Source: Chitinophagaceae bacterium (GTDB lineage Bacteria; Bacteroidota; Bacteroidia; Chitinophagales; Chitinophagaceae). From it: DNA of 64,000 nucleotides. A program made the position numbers and the translations under genes. The notes under the pieces are model-generated. The model worked only from the letters and a program-made list of their open reading frames with translations, had not been told where the DNA came from and searched no databases. Shown piece by piece: positions 32,850-41,849 of the stretch. Location: NCBI GenBank assembly GCA_016720565.1, contig JADKKJ010000012.1, positions 124,001 to 188,000 of the forward strand, given 5' to 3'. Numbering within the stretch: position 1 is the first letter of the stretch; each line of letters opens with the position of its first letter.

Positions 32850-34867
32850 ATTTAACCTCTTACCGGCCATATCTTGTTTTATCGATCTGCGGACTGCTTG
32901 CGTTCGCTCCCGTAAGCTTTATGATCTTCTCCCTCAAAAATGACGTAGTCGCTCTTGAGTACCCCATAAATCAGTTTATGAGCAATTGCATTCGCCATGG
33001 CGAGTGGCCTTACTGGTTTAACAGCTGGGGCATGGGCTTCCCTTTACAAAGCACCGTGACCTGGGGGGTATTCAGCACGCCGCGGATGTTGTTTTCGTCG
33101 GTGTTCAATTATGATATCTATGCGCTCCATATAGAGTTCATGTTCTATATCCTGCTGGCAGGATGGGGTATGTATTATTTACTAAACCGTTTTTTGGCCA
33201 GGGACCCATTCATTTCCCTGGTACTTGCAATGGCATATATGCTTTCGGGTTTTATGTCGGGCAGCTCCCAATGGTTGTTATACCTCACTGGAGCGGCCTA
33301 TATACCCGTAATGATAAGTTCGCTGTTACATTTTTTTGAAAGACCTTCTGCGCGGTACGCTATACAGGTGGCGATCGTTTACACCATTATGTTTACCAGT
33401 GTGTATGCAGCCTTTAACATCATCAGCACTTATTTGATCCTGGCTATGGTAGTAATTGCGCTGGTAAAATTGAAGGAAGACCGGACCAGGCTTTTAAAAT
33501 ACCTAGGATTGTCGGCTTTGATCATTCTGGTTCTTTGTCTGCCCATACTTTATTTCAGTCTTGAAGTACTGAAAAATATGGAAAGGGGAATAGCTATTAA
33601 TGCTTCCACCAATTTCTTTCAATCAAATTATCTGCATCCGCTCGCGCTGAAGAATCTCCTGCTCCCGCTTAGCTCCATCCGAATGAGTTACCCAAATACT
33701 GAGGGGACCATGCTTCACAGTTATATGGGTATCGCTGTACTACTGTTCCTGCCTTTTAGCATACGTACTGCTTTTGTAAAACGGGATACGCTTTCCATCG
33801 TATTGCTGGGCCTTTCGCTATTTTTTCTTTTTACTGCTTTTGGACACCTGCTTCCCCTCAGAAACAGCCTGAACATTCTTCCCGGGTTTTCTTATTTCCG
33901 GCATCCGGCTATATTCAGGTATTATTTTATTTTGTTCCTGATCCTGTTCCTTGCTGCCTCTCTTCGTGAGATCCATTTTTCCGAACTTACCCGGAATGTT
34001 TCCGTACGCGTGACCGCTTTTTTATTATTGCTGATCTCCCTGGTAGTGCTTTTCATGAATTTTCCCTCTCCTGTTAAATGGATGAATAGTTCCCTGTTAA
34101 TCGAAATTCATTCGATCAACGCTCGTCAACTGACAGGCATTTCAGCTTTACTGCAGGCAGGGTTGCTAATTGCCATACTCCTGGCTATTTTTCAAAGGTC
34201 CCGGGCATTATTTACCATTCTTATTTCAGCTGATCTTATTTTAAATACGCTGCTTTGCCTGCCATTTTTTGGAGTCAGCAGTTATAGTCCTTCAGCAGTA
34301 AATAAAATACTAACTATCAGGTCCGGGTTCCCGATACAGGCCAGTTATCCCTCCGATGTTCCTGCAGTATTCGCAGATAAAAAAGGGAATGAATGGCAAA
34401 ACGTAAACATTTTTTCAGGAGAGGTTTCCTCCAATGATTCTTACAAAGGGCCGCTTGAACTTGCGCAGGCAAAACCCGGAAGGAAGAATTCCCCATTGGT
34501 CTTTGCTCCATTTGACAGCCTGGTTTCAATAGCGATTACTACCCAGCGACCAACACATATTCAGGCGAAGGTAACAAGTGCAGGGAATTGCCTGATCACG
34601 CTTGCACAGAATAACTATTCCGGCTGGTATGCCAAAGTGAATGGCAGAAAGGAACCCATCATTGGGCAAAATGACCAAAAGCTGAGTGATCCTCCGACAG
34701 GGATCACTATTGCCGTTCCTGCAGGAGAGTCAACTATAGATTTTATTTATGAAAGAAAGGAATTGAAGTACTTCTGCCTGCTCCTGCATTTTTTAATACT
34801 GAGCTGGCTGCTCTGGAAACTGACCGCTGCAATAAAAAACATTACCCGATCTTCTTCCCTTTCATAG
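32846..34867 (+). CDS. YfhO-family multispanning membrane protein
   Basis: A 673-residue protein with about a dozen membrane helices spread over residues 5-490, an extracytoplasmic C-terminal domain and a final helix (YFCLLLHFLILSWLLWKL). The C-terminal segment NNYSGWYAKVNGRKEPIIGQNDQ ... TGITIAVPAGESTIDFIYERK is characteristic of YfhO-type proteins, which in Gram-positives act in glycosylation of lipoteichoic acid with polyprenyl-phosphate sugars. The N-terminal loop EYPINQFMSNCIRHGEWPYWFNSWGMGFP fits the glycosyltransferase-like lumenal loop of this family. It is coupled to the SDR gene and overlaps the convergent hscA gene by 26 bases. Confidence 0.8.
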   Translation: MNLTSYRPYLVLSICGLLAFAPVSFMIFSLKNDVVALEYPINQFMSNCIRHGEWPYWFNSWGMGFPLQSTVTWGVFSTPRMLFSSVFNYDIYALHIEFMFYILLAGWGMYYLLNRFLARDPFISLVLAMAYMLSGFMSGSSQWLLYLTGAAYIPVMISSLLHFFERPSARYAIQVAIVYTIMFTSVYAAFNIISTYLILAMVVIALVKLKEDRTRLLKYLGLSALIILVLCLPILYFSLEVLKNMERGIAINASTNFFQSNYLHPLALKNLLLPLSSIRMSYPNTEGTMLHSYMGIAVLLFLPFSIRTAFVKRDTLSIVLLGLSLFFLFTAFGHLLPLRNSLNILPGFSYFRHPAIFRYYFILFLILFLAASLREIHFSELTRNVSVRVTAFLLLLISLVVLFMNFPSPVKWMNSSLLIEIHSINARQLTGISALLQAGLLIAILLAIFQRSRALFTILISADLILNTLLCLPFFGVSSYSPSAVNKILTIRSGFPIQASYPSDVPAVFADKKGNEWQNVNIFSGEVSSNDSYKGPLELAQAKPGRKNSPLVFAPFDSLVSIAITTQRPTHIQAKVTSAGNCLITLAQNNYSGWYAKVNGRKEPIIGQNDQKLSDPPTGITIAVPAGESTIDFIYERKELKYFCLLLHFLILSWLLWKLTAAIKNITRSSSLS

Positions 34868-36701
34868 CAGTGCTGATCGCGATATCCATCACTCTTTCTG
34901 CAAAAGGCCTTGACAGATCATTGAGTTTTTCAATTGCTGCGTGAATCTGGTCCTTATCAGAACCATTCATAAACGCAGTGAGATCGTTCATGGCAGCGCG
35001 GGTGATCTTTATTTCCTCTTCAGTAAGCAGGCTTTGATTCTTAACAATAAAGTTTTCCGTAGTATCCAGTATCTGTTTCCCTTCTGTTTGGGCTTCCACC
35101 AGGGACCTGGTGGCAATATCCTCTTTTGCATGGGTAATGGAATCCAGCAACATCCTTTCCACTTCCTCATCAGAAAGTCCGTACTGAGGTTTTACTTCTA
35201 TACTTTGCTCAACGCCGCTCCGCAATTCTTTCGCTCTAACCAGGAGAATGCCATCGGCATTCACCAGGAAAGATATTTCCACTTTTGGCAGCCCTGCGGG
35301 CATGGCAGGAATACCTGTGAGATTAAATTCAGCGAGTTTGCGGTTATCCTTTACCAGGTCTCTTTCACCCTGGTAAACGGATATCTTTATGCCAGCCTGC
35401 CCATCTTTTTGTGTAGTGTATTGCCGTCCAACACGCGAAGGGATCTTTGAATTTCTTGGGATCAATACATCCATCAACCCTCCCATGGTTTCAATTCCCA
35501 ATGATAGCGGGGTAATGTCCAGCAGAAGTAGATCCTTATTATTTCCTGCGAGTATATCTGCCTGTATAGCGGCGCCTAATGCAACCACTTCATCAGGGTT
35601 CAGTTCATCATGAAGTTTCCTGCCAAAGAACTCCCCCACCATTTGTTTTACTAACGGCACGCGAGTAGACCCTCCTACCATTACCACTTCTTCAATATCT
35701 TTTACAATAAGGCCGGCATCCTGCAAGGCCCTTGCGCAGCTATTGATCGTTCTTTCAATGAAAGGCCTTGCCAGTTCCTCAAATTCATCCTTTGTTATGC
35801 TGATATCCATTCCATTAATAGACCCATCGAATTGATCATGGCCTGACAGATGGCGTTTTGCTTCCTCGGCGCGTAAGCGCAGCACCTGAGACAGGGAAGG
35901 ATCCTTCGTTAATTCTTCTTCGGTGATCGATAGTTTATTTCTCCAGTATCCCACAATAGCGCGGTCAAGATCATCCCCACCCAGGTAAGTGTCGCCATGG
36001 GTTGACAATACCTCAAATATTCCACCTGTGATGCGAAGGATAGAAATATCAAAGGTTCCTCCCCCGAGGTCATAAACGGCAATGGTCTTTGAACTTTCTT
36101 TGCTGAGACCAATACCATATGCTAAACTGGCTGCAGTTGGTTCATTCACGATCCGAAGTACATCAAGTCCTGCAAGTTTACCCGCATCCCTGGTAGCCTG
36201 CCTTTGCGCATCATTGAAATATGCAGGTACGGTGATCACTGCTTTATTCACCGGGGTTTTAAGAATATGTTCGGCACGATTCTTTAATTCTTTCAATATA
36301 AAAGAGGATAATTCGATCGGCGAATAAAACCGGTTGCCCACCTGGATCTTTACAAGGCTTTCTGTATTATCATCTATGATCCTGTAAGAGAAAAATGAGG
36401 CATAATCCCTTACATCATTATACGATTTACCCATCAGCCTTTTTACAGAGAAGATGGTATTGTGCGGCTCAGTGATCAGGAAAGGCCGGGCCTGGTCTCC
36501 AATAGAAACGGAGCCATTTTCCCCAAAATGAACAAGAGAAGGAACCAGGGCGTTTCCGTGAAACTCCTTTAACACCACCGGTTTGCCGGTTTCAGGATGA
36601 AGAATAGCCACCAGGCTATTGGTCGTTCCCAGGTCTATTCCAACGATCATTTCGGCCTGTTGCAGACTGCCGGTAGCTATATTAATGCCTATTTTAGCCA
36701 T
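34842..36701 (-). CDS. hscA: Hsp70-family chaperone HscA (iron-sulfur cluster assembly)
   Basis: A 619-residue Hsp70. The nucleotide-binding domain has VGIDLGTTNSLVAI (from about residue 18), YFNDAQRQATRDAGKLAGL, AVYDLGGGTFDISIL and VMVGGSTRVPLV; the substrate-binding domain follows at about 380. The N-terminal extension MAKIGINIATGSLQQ and the C-terminal SRPFAERVMDIAI segment point to HscA rather than DnaK. ATG 36701 is preferred over an 11-codon longer TTG start. No IscU or HscB gene is adjacent. A TAACTTTG box ends 7 bases upstream of the ATG. The 3' end overlaps the convergent YfhO-like gene. Confidence 0.85.
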   Translation of the reverse strand: MAKIGINIATGSLQQAEMIVGIDLGTTNSLVAILHPETGKPVVLKEFHGNALVPSLVHFGENGSVSIGDQARPFLITEPHNTIFSVKRLMGKSYNDVRDYASFFSYRIIDDNTESLVKIQVGNRFYSPIELSSFILKELKNRAEHILKTPVNKAVITVPAYFNDAQRQATRDAGKLAGLDVLRIVNEPTAASLAYGIGLSKESSKTIAVYDLGGGTFDISILRITGGIFEVLSTHGDTYLGGDDLDRAIVGYWRNKLSITEEELTKDPSLSQVLRLRAEEAKRHLSGHDQFDGSINGMDISITKDEFEELARPFIERTINSCARALQDAGLIVKDIEEVVMVGGSTRVPLVKQMVGEFFGRKLHDELNPDEVVALGAAIQADILAGNNKDLLLLDITPLSLGIETMGGLMDVLIPRNSKIPSRVGRQYTTQKDGQAGIKISVYQGERDLVKDNRKLAEFNLTGIPAMPAGLPKVEISFLVNADGILLVRAKELRSGVEQSIEVKPQYGLSDEEVERMLLDSITHAKEDIATRSLVEAQTEGKQILDTTENFIVKNQSLLTEEEIKITRAAMNDLTAFMNGSDKDQIHAAIEKLNDLSRPFAERVMDIAISTAMKGKKIG

Positions 36702-36707
36702 AGCCTG

Positions 36708-36715
36708 CAAAGTTA
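36708..36715 (-). promoter_or_regulatory. -7 element TAACTTTG abutting the hscA start
   Basis: The minus strand reads TAACTTTG, identical to the rplK -7 box, ending 7 bases before the hscA ATG. A TTG at 36732-36734 is only 16 bases upstream, shorter than the usual 19-20. If used, the mRNA would be leaderless or nearly so. Confidence 0.45.
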
Positions 36716-36742
36716 GCCATTGTGTTTTAACCAACAGGTATC

Positions 36743-36769
36743 AAAAAAAAGTCCCGGCAGTGCCGGGAC
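36743..36769 (-). terminator. Intrinsic terminator of the C25 peptidase gene
   Basis: Perfect inverted repeat GTCCCGGCA/TGCCGGGAC (36751-36769, 1-base centre) followed on the minus strand by eight Ts (As at 36743-36750). It lies 24 bases downstream of the stop codon of the C25 gene. Confidence 0.92.
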
Positions 36770-36793
36770 CTTAAAAATTATTTTGCAAAGGGC

Positions 36794-39700
36794 CTATCGC
36801 ATCAGGTACATTTTTCCATACCCCTTATTGAAATACTTGTCGGTTTTATCGCCATCCGAAGTATATTTTTCCAGGGATTTGCCGTTCAGGTTGGTCACAA
36901 CGCGGTATAAATAAACACCATTCGCCAGTTTCTGTCCGAACTGATCCGTACCATCCCATTTAAATTCAGTGATGTTCCTTCCGATATGGATAGGGCCTAA
37001 TTCCTCTTTTGTTATTTCGCGGACGATCCTGCCGGTCACGGTCATGATCTCTATTTTAAGATTCTGCGGAACTTCATTTCCGGTTACGGTAAATACAAAT
37101 GCAGTAGAGGTGGTAAATGGATTCGGATAGTTCAGCATATTGCTGATCATAGCCTTATTAATTACCTGGAACAGCACCCTGTATTCCAAAGCCCCCGCTT
37201 TATTATTGCTCTTATCTTTTCCTGAAATGATCAGTTCATACTCACCATCCGCGAGGAATTGCGGATTAAAATTGATCGTGGCGGTATTATCCGTACTCGG
37301 GGCCTGGCCTGCCGGAATGAACCGGAGTGTATCATTGCTGAAATAATAGCGGCGAATTGTTCCATTCGGAAAACGAACCTTCACGGTTGCCAGGCTGGTG
37401 TCATCCAGAACCAGCCATTTCGATTCATCCTTGAGTTTTACAACTATACCAGGCCTTGCTGAAACAATATCCCGGTTAAGGATATGCTGCCCGTCAAAGG
37501 TCACATCCAGCAATGGGTTCATGCTATCGGCCTTTACATAAAGACTACGATAGAGAAAGTTGTTGAAATGGTATTGTTCTTTCTGATCATTATCCGGATT
37601 TGCCTCAAGGTAAAGGGTATTCTTACCTGTTAAAGCCGAGGTATTGACAAGTGTACCTATCTGCAGTGTATCGCCGGCAGGTAAAGGCCTTCTCCTTGGA
37701 ATAGGAACCGCGAAGGTTGTATTGTTCCTGTCGGTGATCATAAGCTTTAACTTCATACTGTCAAAAGAAGCATCGCTTACATTCTTGAAGGCTATTTTAA
37801 AATTAAGTGGCTCCCCTGTCTCTACTGTGTCTTTGGCGCTAAGGAAAATATTAGGCGCAATGGCCCCTTCCGGTACAGGGTCATAGGTCACCATCCAGTA
37901 TTTCAACTGGAATGGCGTATAATTTCCCTTATCCTTCGTCATCATACGCAGTTTCAGGTTTGGAAACTGAACGGCATCAATGGAAGTAATATCGAATCCT
38001 GTTTGCGCAGGCGTGATACCTGTAAACAGGGGCACCTCGGTTCCATTATTCTGTATTCCGATTATATCTACTCTTGCTGTATCCAGTGCATTGTCAGTAG
38101 TTCCCCTCCAGTACATCTTCTTCCAATTCTTCGCCGGACCATAAGCAGGCGAGGTCAGGTAAGCAAGCGAGTCAATTGTTTTCAGGTATTTATTTAAGAT
38201 CACAATATCATATAAACCATTTGAGATAGTGGAAATAGGCCCGAACTGGGGTCTTCCTTTCTGGTACATGAAAATGAAAGCCTTCGCGGAGTTAAATGAA
38301 TCAAGGGTATTAAATCCCACGTTTTTCAACTTATGATAGAGGGAAACTCCGGGGCCATAACCAGGCAATAAGGAATCTGCCTTCCAATCGTTCACAAATC
38401 CTCCCGCCTGACCGCTGTTCAGAATATTCCGCACTACCACAATATAATTATTGGGAATAGAATCCATAAAGTCCATTATCTTCTTACGGCTGGCCGCATT
38501 CATATAGCTCCACTCAAAGTTCCATAAACGGGTGGGTGAACAAAATGGAGCACTACCATAAGCGCCACTTGGATTAGTGGTAGGAACAAATGTATTCGGA
38601 TCGAAAATATTAAAGATCAGGGAAAAGCCAACGCATGCACTGCGGATGAAGGAGTTTCCATCGGGACTGACAATAATATCACCTTCCTGCGAAGTAGCAG
38701 AACCAAACACGCCATTCTTAGAATAAAGAAAGTGCTGTACCGAATCAAATTTCCATGTATTACCAGGATAAACGATTAGACTTTGCTTTTCTGATTTATC
38801 ATGCTGGAAAAAATGGGTTTGATCAAACCCTTTATCCGAATTATTTATAAAGGTAAAGCTGGAAGTATTCCATACTGGCGAACCGCTGGTGGGCACTGGA
38901 GAAACACGCCAGTAATAGGCCACACTGTCTGCCAGGGTTACAACCGGGCTGAATTCAATTAAACCGCCAACCGAAGTAATTGTTTGCTGTTTCTTAAAAG
39001 AAGAATTGAATAGTTCTGTTGTATCCAGTTCAAAGGTATATTGCCTGGATAAGGCAAATGGGTTTGCTGTGGAGGCCTGGAATTTTATATTCTGCTTAGT
39101 AACTATTGAAAGATTGGAAGGATAAACAGGCCTGATCTCATCTTCAAAAATGTAAAAATCTTTGCCAATGCTGTTATTAGATTCATAGAGCTCAGGAGTC
39201 CGGTTATCAGGGTCAATGGTTATCGTGATCCTATTCTGACCTTTATCCCTTGCAGCAATCAATGGTATGGTGTAGATGATCGAATCCATGTAACGGATCC
39301 CCGGGATCGTATCACGCCTGATGCTGAAACTTCCATCCGGGTAGGTCCTTTTCATTTCGACGATGGTAGGAGTACTTATTGCCTTGGCCATATTCATTAC
39401 TCGTGCCTTGACCGTGAAATTATTTTCCGCTACAGAAATGAAACTTGGGTTAATCGTCAAAAGTTGATCTTCAATAACATAATCCGGCTTATCGCCAGTC
39501 ACATCCAGCTTTAATGCCGGATCCCCATGCAGGGTAGCCTGCTCAAGATGGAATCGGGCATAATAGTCCTGCTGGGTAGTTAAGTCATAGGTTTCCTTTG
39601 CGGATTCTATCATTATTTCTCCGATAGTCTTTCCATAATCTTCCGTGGCAATGGAATTCATGGTTTTTCCGTTAATAATATCCAGGTAATAAACAATACC

Positions 39701-41827
39701 CAGGTGTGTGCTGGCTATGGTGGCAATACTTCCTTTCTGATCGGACAATACAAATTTTTCTGAGATGGTCTCTTTAGTTGCTAAACGGGCCACATTGAAA
39801 TTAAAAAAATTACCGGCATTACATCCCAGCATAATGATAAGGGGATATTTACCTGTATTATCATAATTGTCAGGGTTATCTAAATTGAACTCCAACGTTG
39901 TGGCGGAAGAGTGCCCGAAATAGGTCATTATTCCAAATCCTTCCTGGAAAAGACCATAAAGCCTGGCCGAATTATTCTGTTCAACAGGAGCTGTAGTTAA
40001 CTTACTGAACGTATTTACATTGGCTCCATATAACGTGTCTTCGATGATCGACTTAAAACCGCTCATCGAATTAGTTATCTGGTCTCCCAGAGTGCCATCA
40101 CCAGACCCAATGATATGAACTGCATTTTTCATCCATGCTTTATCCCTGATATAGGGCGATTGGAAGGCCAGTGCCTGATCATATTGTTTTACTTTTTTTA
40201 AATACAACAGGATCTCATCTCCATTAATAACCGAAAGCCGGCCAATGGGGGTTTTGGGCAATACATCCTGGCCATAATCCGTTGCCAGAAGGTTATCAGA
40301 TGGAGGATATCCCCAGGAAGGAATAAAAGCCAGTTTATCCATATTTGGATTGGCCTCCAGGTTTCTTGCATCAATGTATTGTATGCCTTTGCCGATCAAA
40401 AAAGCAAAGCGTGGAGGAGTGGCAAAATTTGCTCTGGCAAAGCGAAGAAAATTCTTAATGGAACGCGGGTCCCGTTTGATACCGTAGGCGAACTGGTCTA
40501 CAAGATCATCGATCATACATATCTTAACATTATAGCCTCCGCCCTCAGGTGATTTTCTATAATTGGAGTATTCAACCAGTGGATTTTGACCGGTAGTTGA
40601 AGTAGTAAAATTGTTGTGAGATATGATCAGGTAGTTGCCCTGGTTAGCAGCGAGGTTATAATTAACAAAATTTCTTTGCTGGAAACTGGTCACTGTACGC
40701 ACTGCAATAGCAGGATCGGTTGAATACAGGTATAACCTCCTTTTTACCAACGATGGCTGCAGCACCACTTTCACCATTCCAGGCGTACTGATATCGCAAA
40801 CATAACGGGCGCCATTTGTCAGGTCAAGCAGAACGGGAGCACTGGCTCCATAATTAAAATTTGTGATCTCCAGGTAATTACCGGAAGGATTAGCCTCCAG
40901 CTCCAGGTAAAAATTATTTGTGGCATTCAGATCAAATATCCTGGGGTAAACAATTTGCGTTTGACCCAATACCATACGGTCATTGGAGGTAGGGCAAAGA
41001 TTTTTTATTTCAAGAGTGCCCGTTCCACTGCTTATCTGTGATATATCCCCCGGATATGATTTCTTGGAGTAATCAAAATAATCCATGGTGGTAGTACCAA
41101 TTACGGTACCTCCCAATTTAACTTCAAAGCTTCTTGTAAGTAGGGCATTACCTGCTGCATTGACATTAACTATTGGAGGCGGCGCCCCTGCCCCTGTATA
41201 AGGTCTTAAATTCGGATAGGTAAGTGTACGTGAGGAACCGTTACCGATATCACTGGAGGTAAGTCCCTCGCCGTTTTCATAGTCAGATGCGTATACGTAA
41301 TCACCCACAACCGCTGCAAATCCATTGAACCATTTTTCCCTGAAGAACGTGGTTTCCGTATGTATGAAATATGGGTCAGGGGTCATAGAGGTTGGCAAGC
41401 CATTAGAAGCGGGCGTCAGCCTTTTATTAACGCCATTATTAACGGTGAGAAAATAAATAGCCGTATCGGAACCGAGGCTCCATCCATAGTTGATCTGTTG
41501 ATCAGGAATCCGATAAAGATCCTTATCTACTGATCCATCCTGGTATTCTCCATAAAATTCAAGGTAGTCTGTGGCACTCATTGGCCCGGTTGGCACAGTT
41601 GTATAGAGGGGAACCTCCTGTCCATTATGCCAGAGCTGAAATTTCTCTGCAGGGGTGCTGCCCAGGCCGATGCTGTTAAGGTCAACCTGGTTGATCCGGT
41701 ACATACCGGTGATCCTGACCTTAATTCGATAATAGGTCTTATTATAATCTATCCATTCATTGTAAAGCGCCTGCGATTGCGATACAAGGCTTATGAAAAT
41801 GAATAAAGGAAGTAAAGCTTTTTTCAT
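36794..41827 (-). CDS. C25 (gingipain-type) cysteine peptidase, PorU2-like type IX secretion sortase candidate
   Basis: A 1677-residue exported protein with signal peptide MKKALLPLFIFISLVSQSQA. The caspase-like C25 domain spans about 410-800 and retains the catalytic pair: His639 in GIMTYFGHSSATT and Cys669 in IIMLGCNAGNFF. Behind it are several Ig-like/CARDB-type stretches (for example NITFTIDPDNRTPELYESNNSIG-like segments) and a C-terminal FlgD-like domain (NYPNPFTTSTAFVFTV ... KWDGTDQFGQKLANGVYLYRV). PorU sortases of this phylum are about 1100-1300 residues; this long version resembles what I recall being called PorU2. The partner PorV/PorQ-type gene lies 22 bases upstream, mirroring porU-porV pairs that cleave and anchor secreted proteins at the outer membrane. 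Confidence 0.8.
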   Translation of the reverse strand: MKKALLPLFIFISLVSQSQALYNEWIDYNKTYYRIKVRITGMYRINQVDLNSIGLGSTPAEKFQLWHNGQEVPLYTTVPTGPMSATDYLEFYGEYQDGSVDKDLYRIPDQQINYGWSLGSDTAIYFLTVNNGVNKRLTPASNGLPTSMTPDPYFIHTETTFFREKWFNGFAAVVGDYVYASDYENGEGLTSSDIGNGSSRTLTYPNLRPYTGAGAPPPIVNVNAAGNALLTRSFEVKLGGTVIGTTTMDYFDYSKKSYPGDISQISSGTGTLEIKNLCPTSNDRMVLGQTQIVYPRIFDLNATNNFYLELEANPSGNYLEITNFNYGASAPVLLDLTNGARYVCDISTPGMVKVVLQPSLVKRRLYLYSTDPAIAVRTVTSFQQRNFVNYNLAANQGNYLIISHNNFTTSTTGQNPLVEYSNYRKSPEGGGYNVKICMIDDLVDQFAYGIKRDPRSIKNFLRFARANFATPPRFAFLIGKGIQYIDARNLEANPNMDKLAFIPSWGYPPSDNLLATDYGQDVLPKTPIGRLSVINGDEILLYLKKVKQYDQALAFQSPYIRDKAWMKNAVHIIGSGDGTLGDQITNSMSGFKSIIEDTLYGANVNTFSKLTTAPVEQNNSARLYGLFQEGFGIMTYFGHSSATTLEFNLDNPDNYDNTGKYPLIIMLGCNAGNFFNFNVARLATKETISEKFVLSDQKGSIATIASTHLGIVYYLDIINGKTMNSIATEDYGKTIGEIMIESAKETYDLTTQQDYYARFHLEQATLHGDPALKLDVTGDKPDYVIEDQLLTINPSFISVAENNFTVKARVMNMAKAISTPTIVEMKRTYPDGSFSIRRDTIPGIRYMDSIIYTIPLIAARDKGQNRITITIDPDNRTPELYESNNSIGKDFYIFEDEIRPVYPSNLSIVTKQNIKFQASTANPFALSRQYTFELDTTELFNSSFKKQQTITSVGGLIEFSPVVTLADSVAYYWRVSPVPTSGSPVWNTSSFTFINNSDKGFDQTHFFQHDKSEKQSLIVYPGNTWKFDSVQHFLYSKNGVFGSATSQEGDIIVSPDGNSFIRSACVGFSLIFNIFDPNTFVPTTNPSGAYGSAPFCSPTRLWNFEWSYMNAASRKKIMDFMDSIPNNYIVVVRNILNSGQAGGFVNDWKADSLLPGYGPGVSLYHKLKNVGFNTLDSFNSAKAFIFMYQKGRPQFGPISTISNGLYDIVILNKYLKTIDSLAYLTSPAYGPAKNWKKMYWRGTTDNALDTARVDIIGIQNNGTEVPLFTGITPAQTGFDITSIDAVQFPNLKLRMMTKDKGNYTPFQLKYWMVTYDPVPEGAIAPNIFLSAKDTVETGEPLNFKIAFKNVSDASFDSMKLKLMITDRNNTTFAVPIPRRRPLPAGDTLQIGTLVNTSALTGKNTLYLEANPDNDQKEQYHFNNFLYRSLYVKADSMNPLLDVTFDGQHILNRDIVSARPGIVVKLKDESKWLVLDDTSLATVKVRFPNGTIRRYYFSNDTLRFIPAGQAPSTDNTATINFNPQFLADGEYELIISGKDKSNNKAGALEYRVLFQVINKAMISNMLNYPNPFTTSTAFVFTVTGNEVPQNLKIEIMTVTGRIVREITKEELGPIHIGRNITEFKWDGTDQFGQKLANGVYLYRVVTNLNGKSLEKYTSDGDKTDKYFNKGYGKMYLMR

Positions 41828-41849
41828 TTGATTAGGTTTTCGAATGCGG

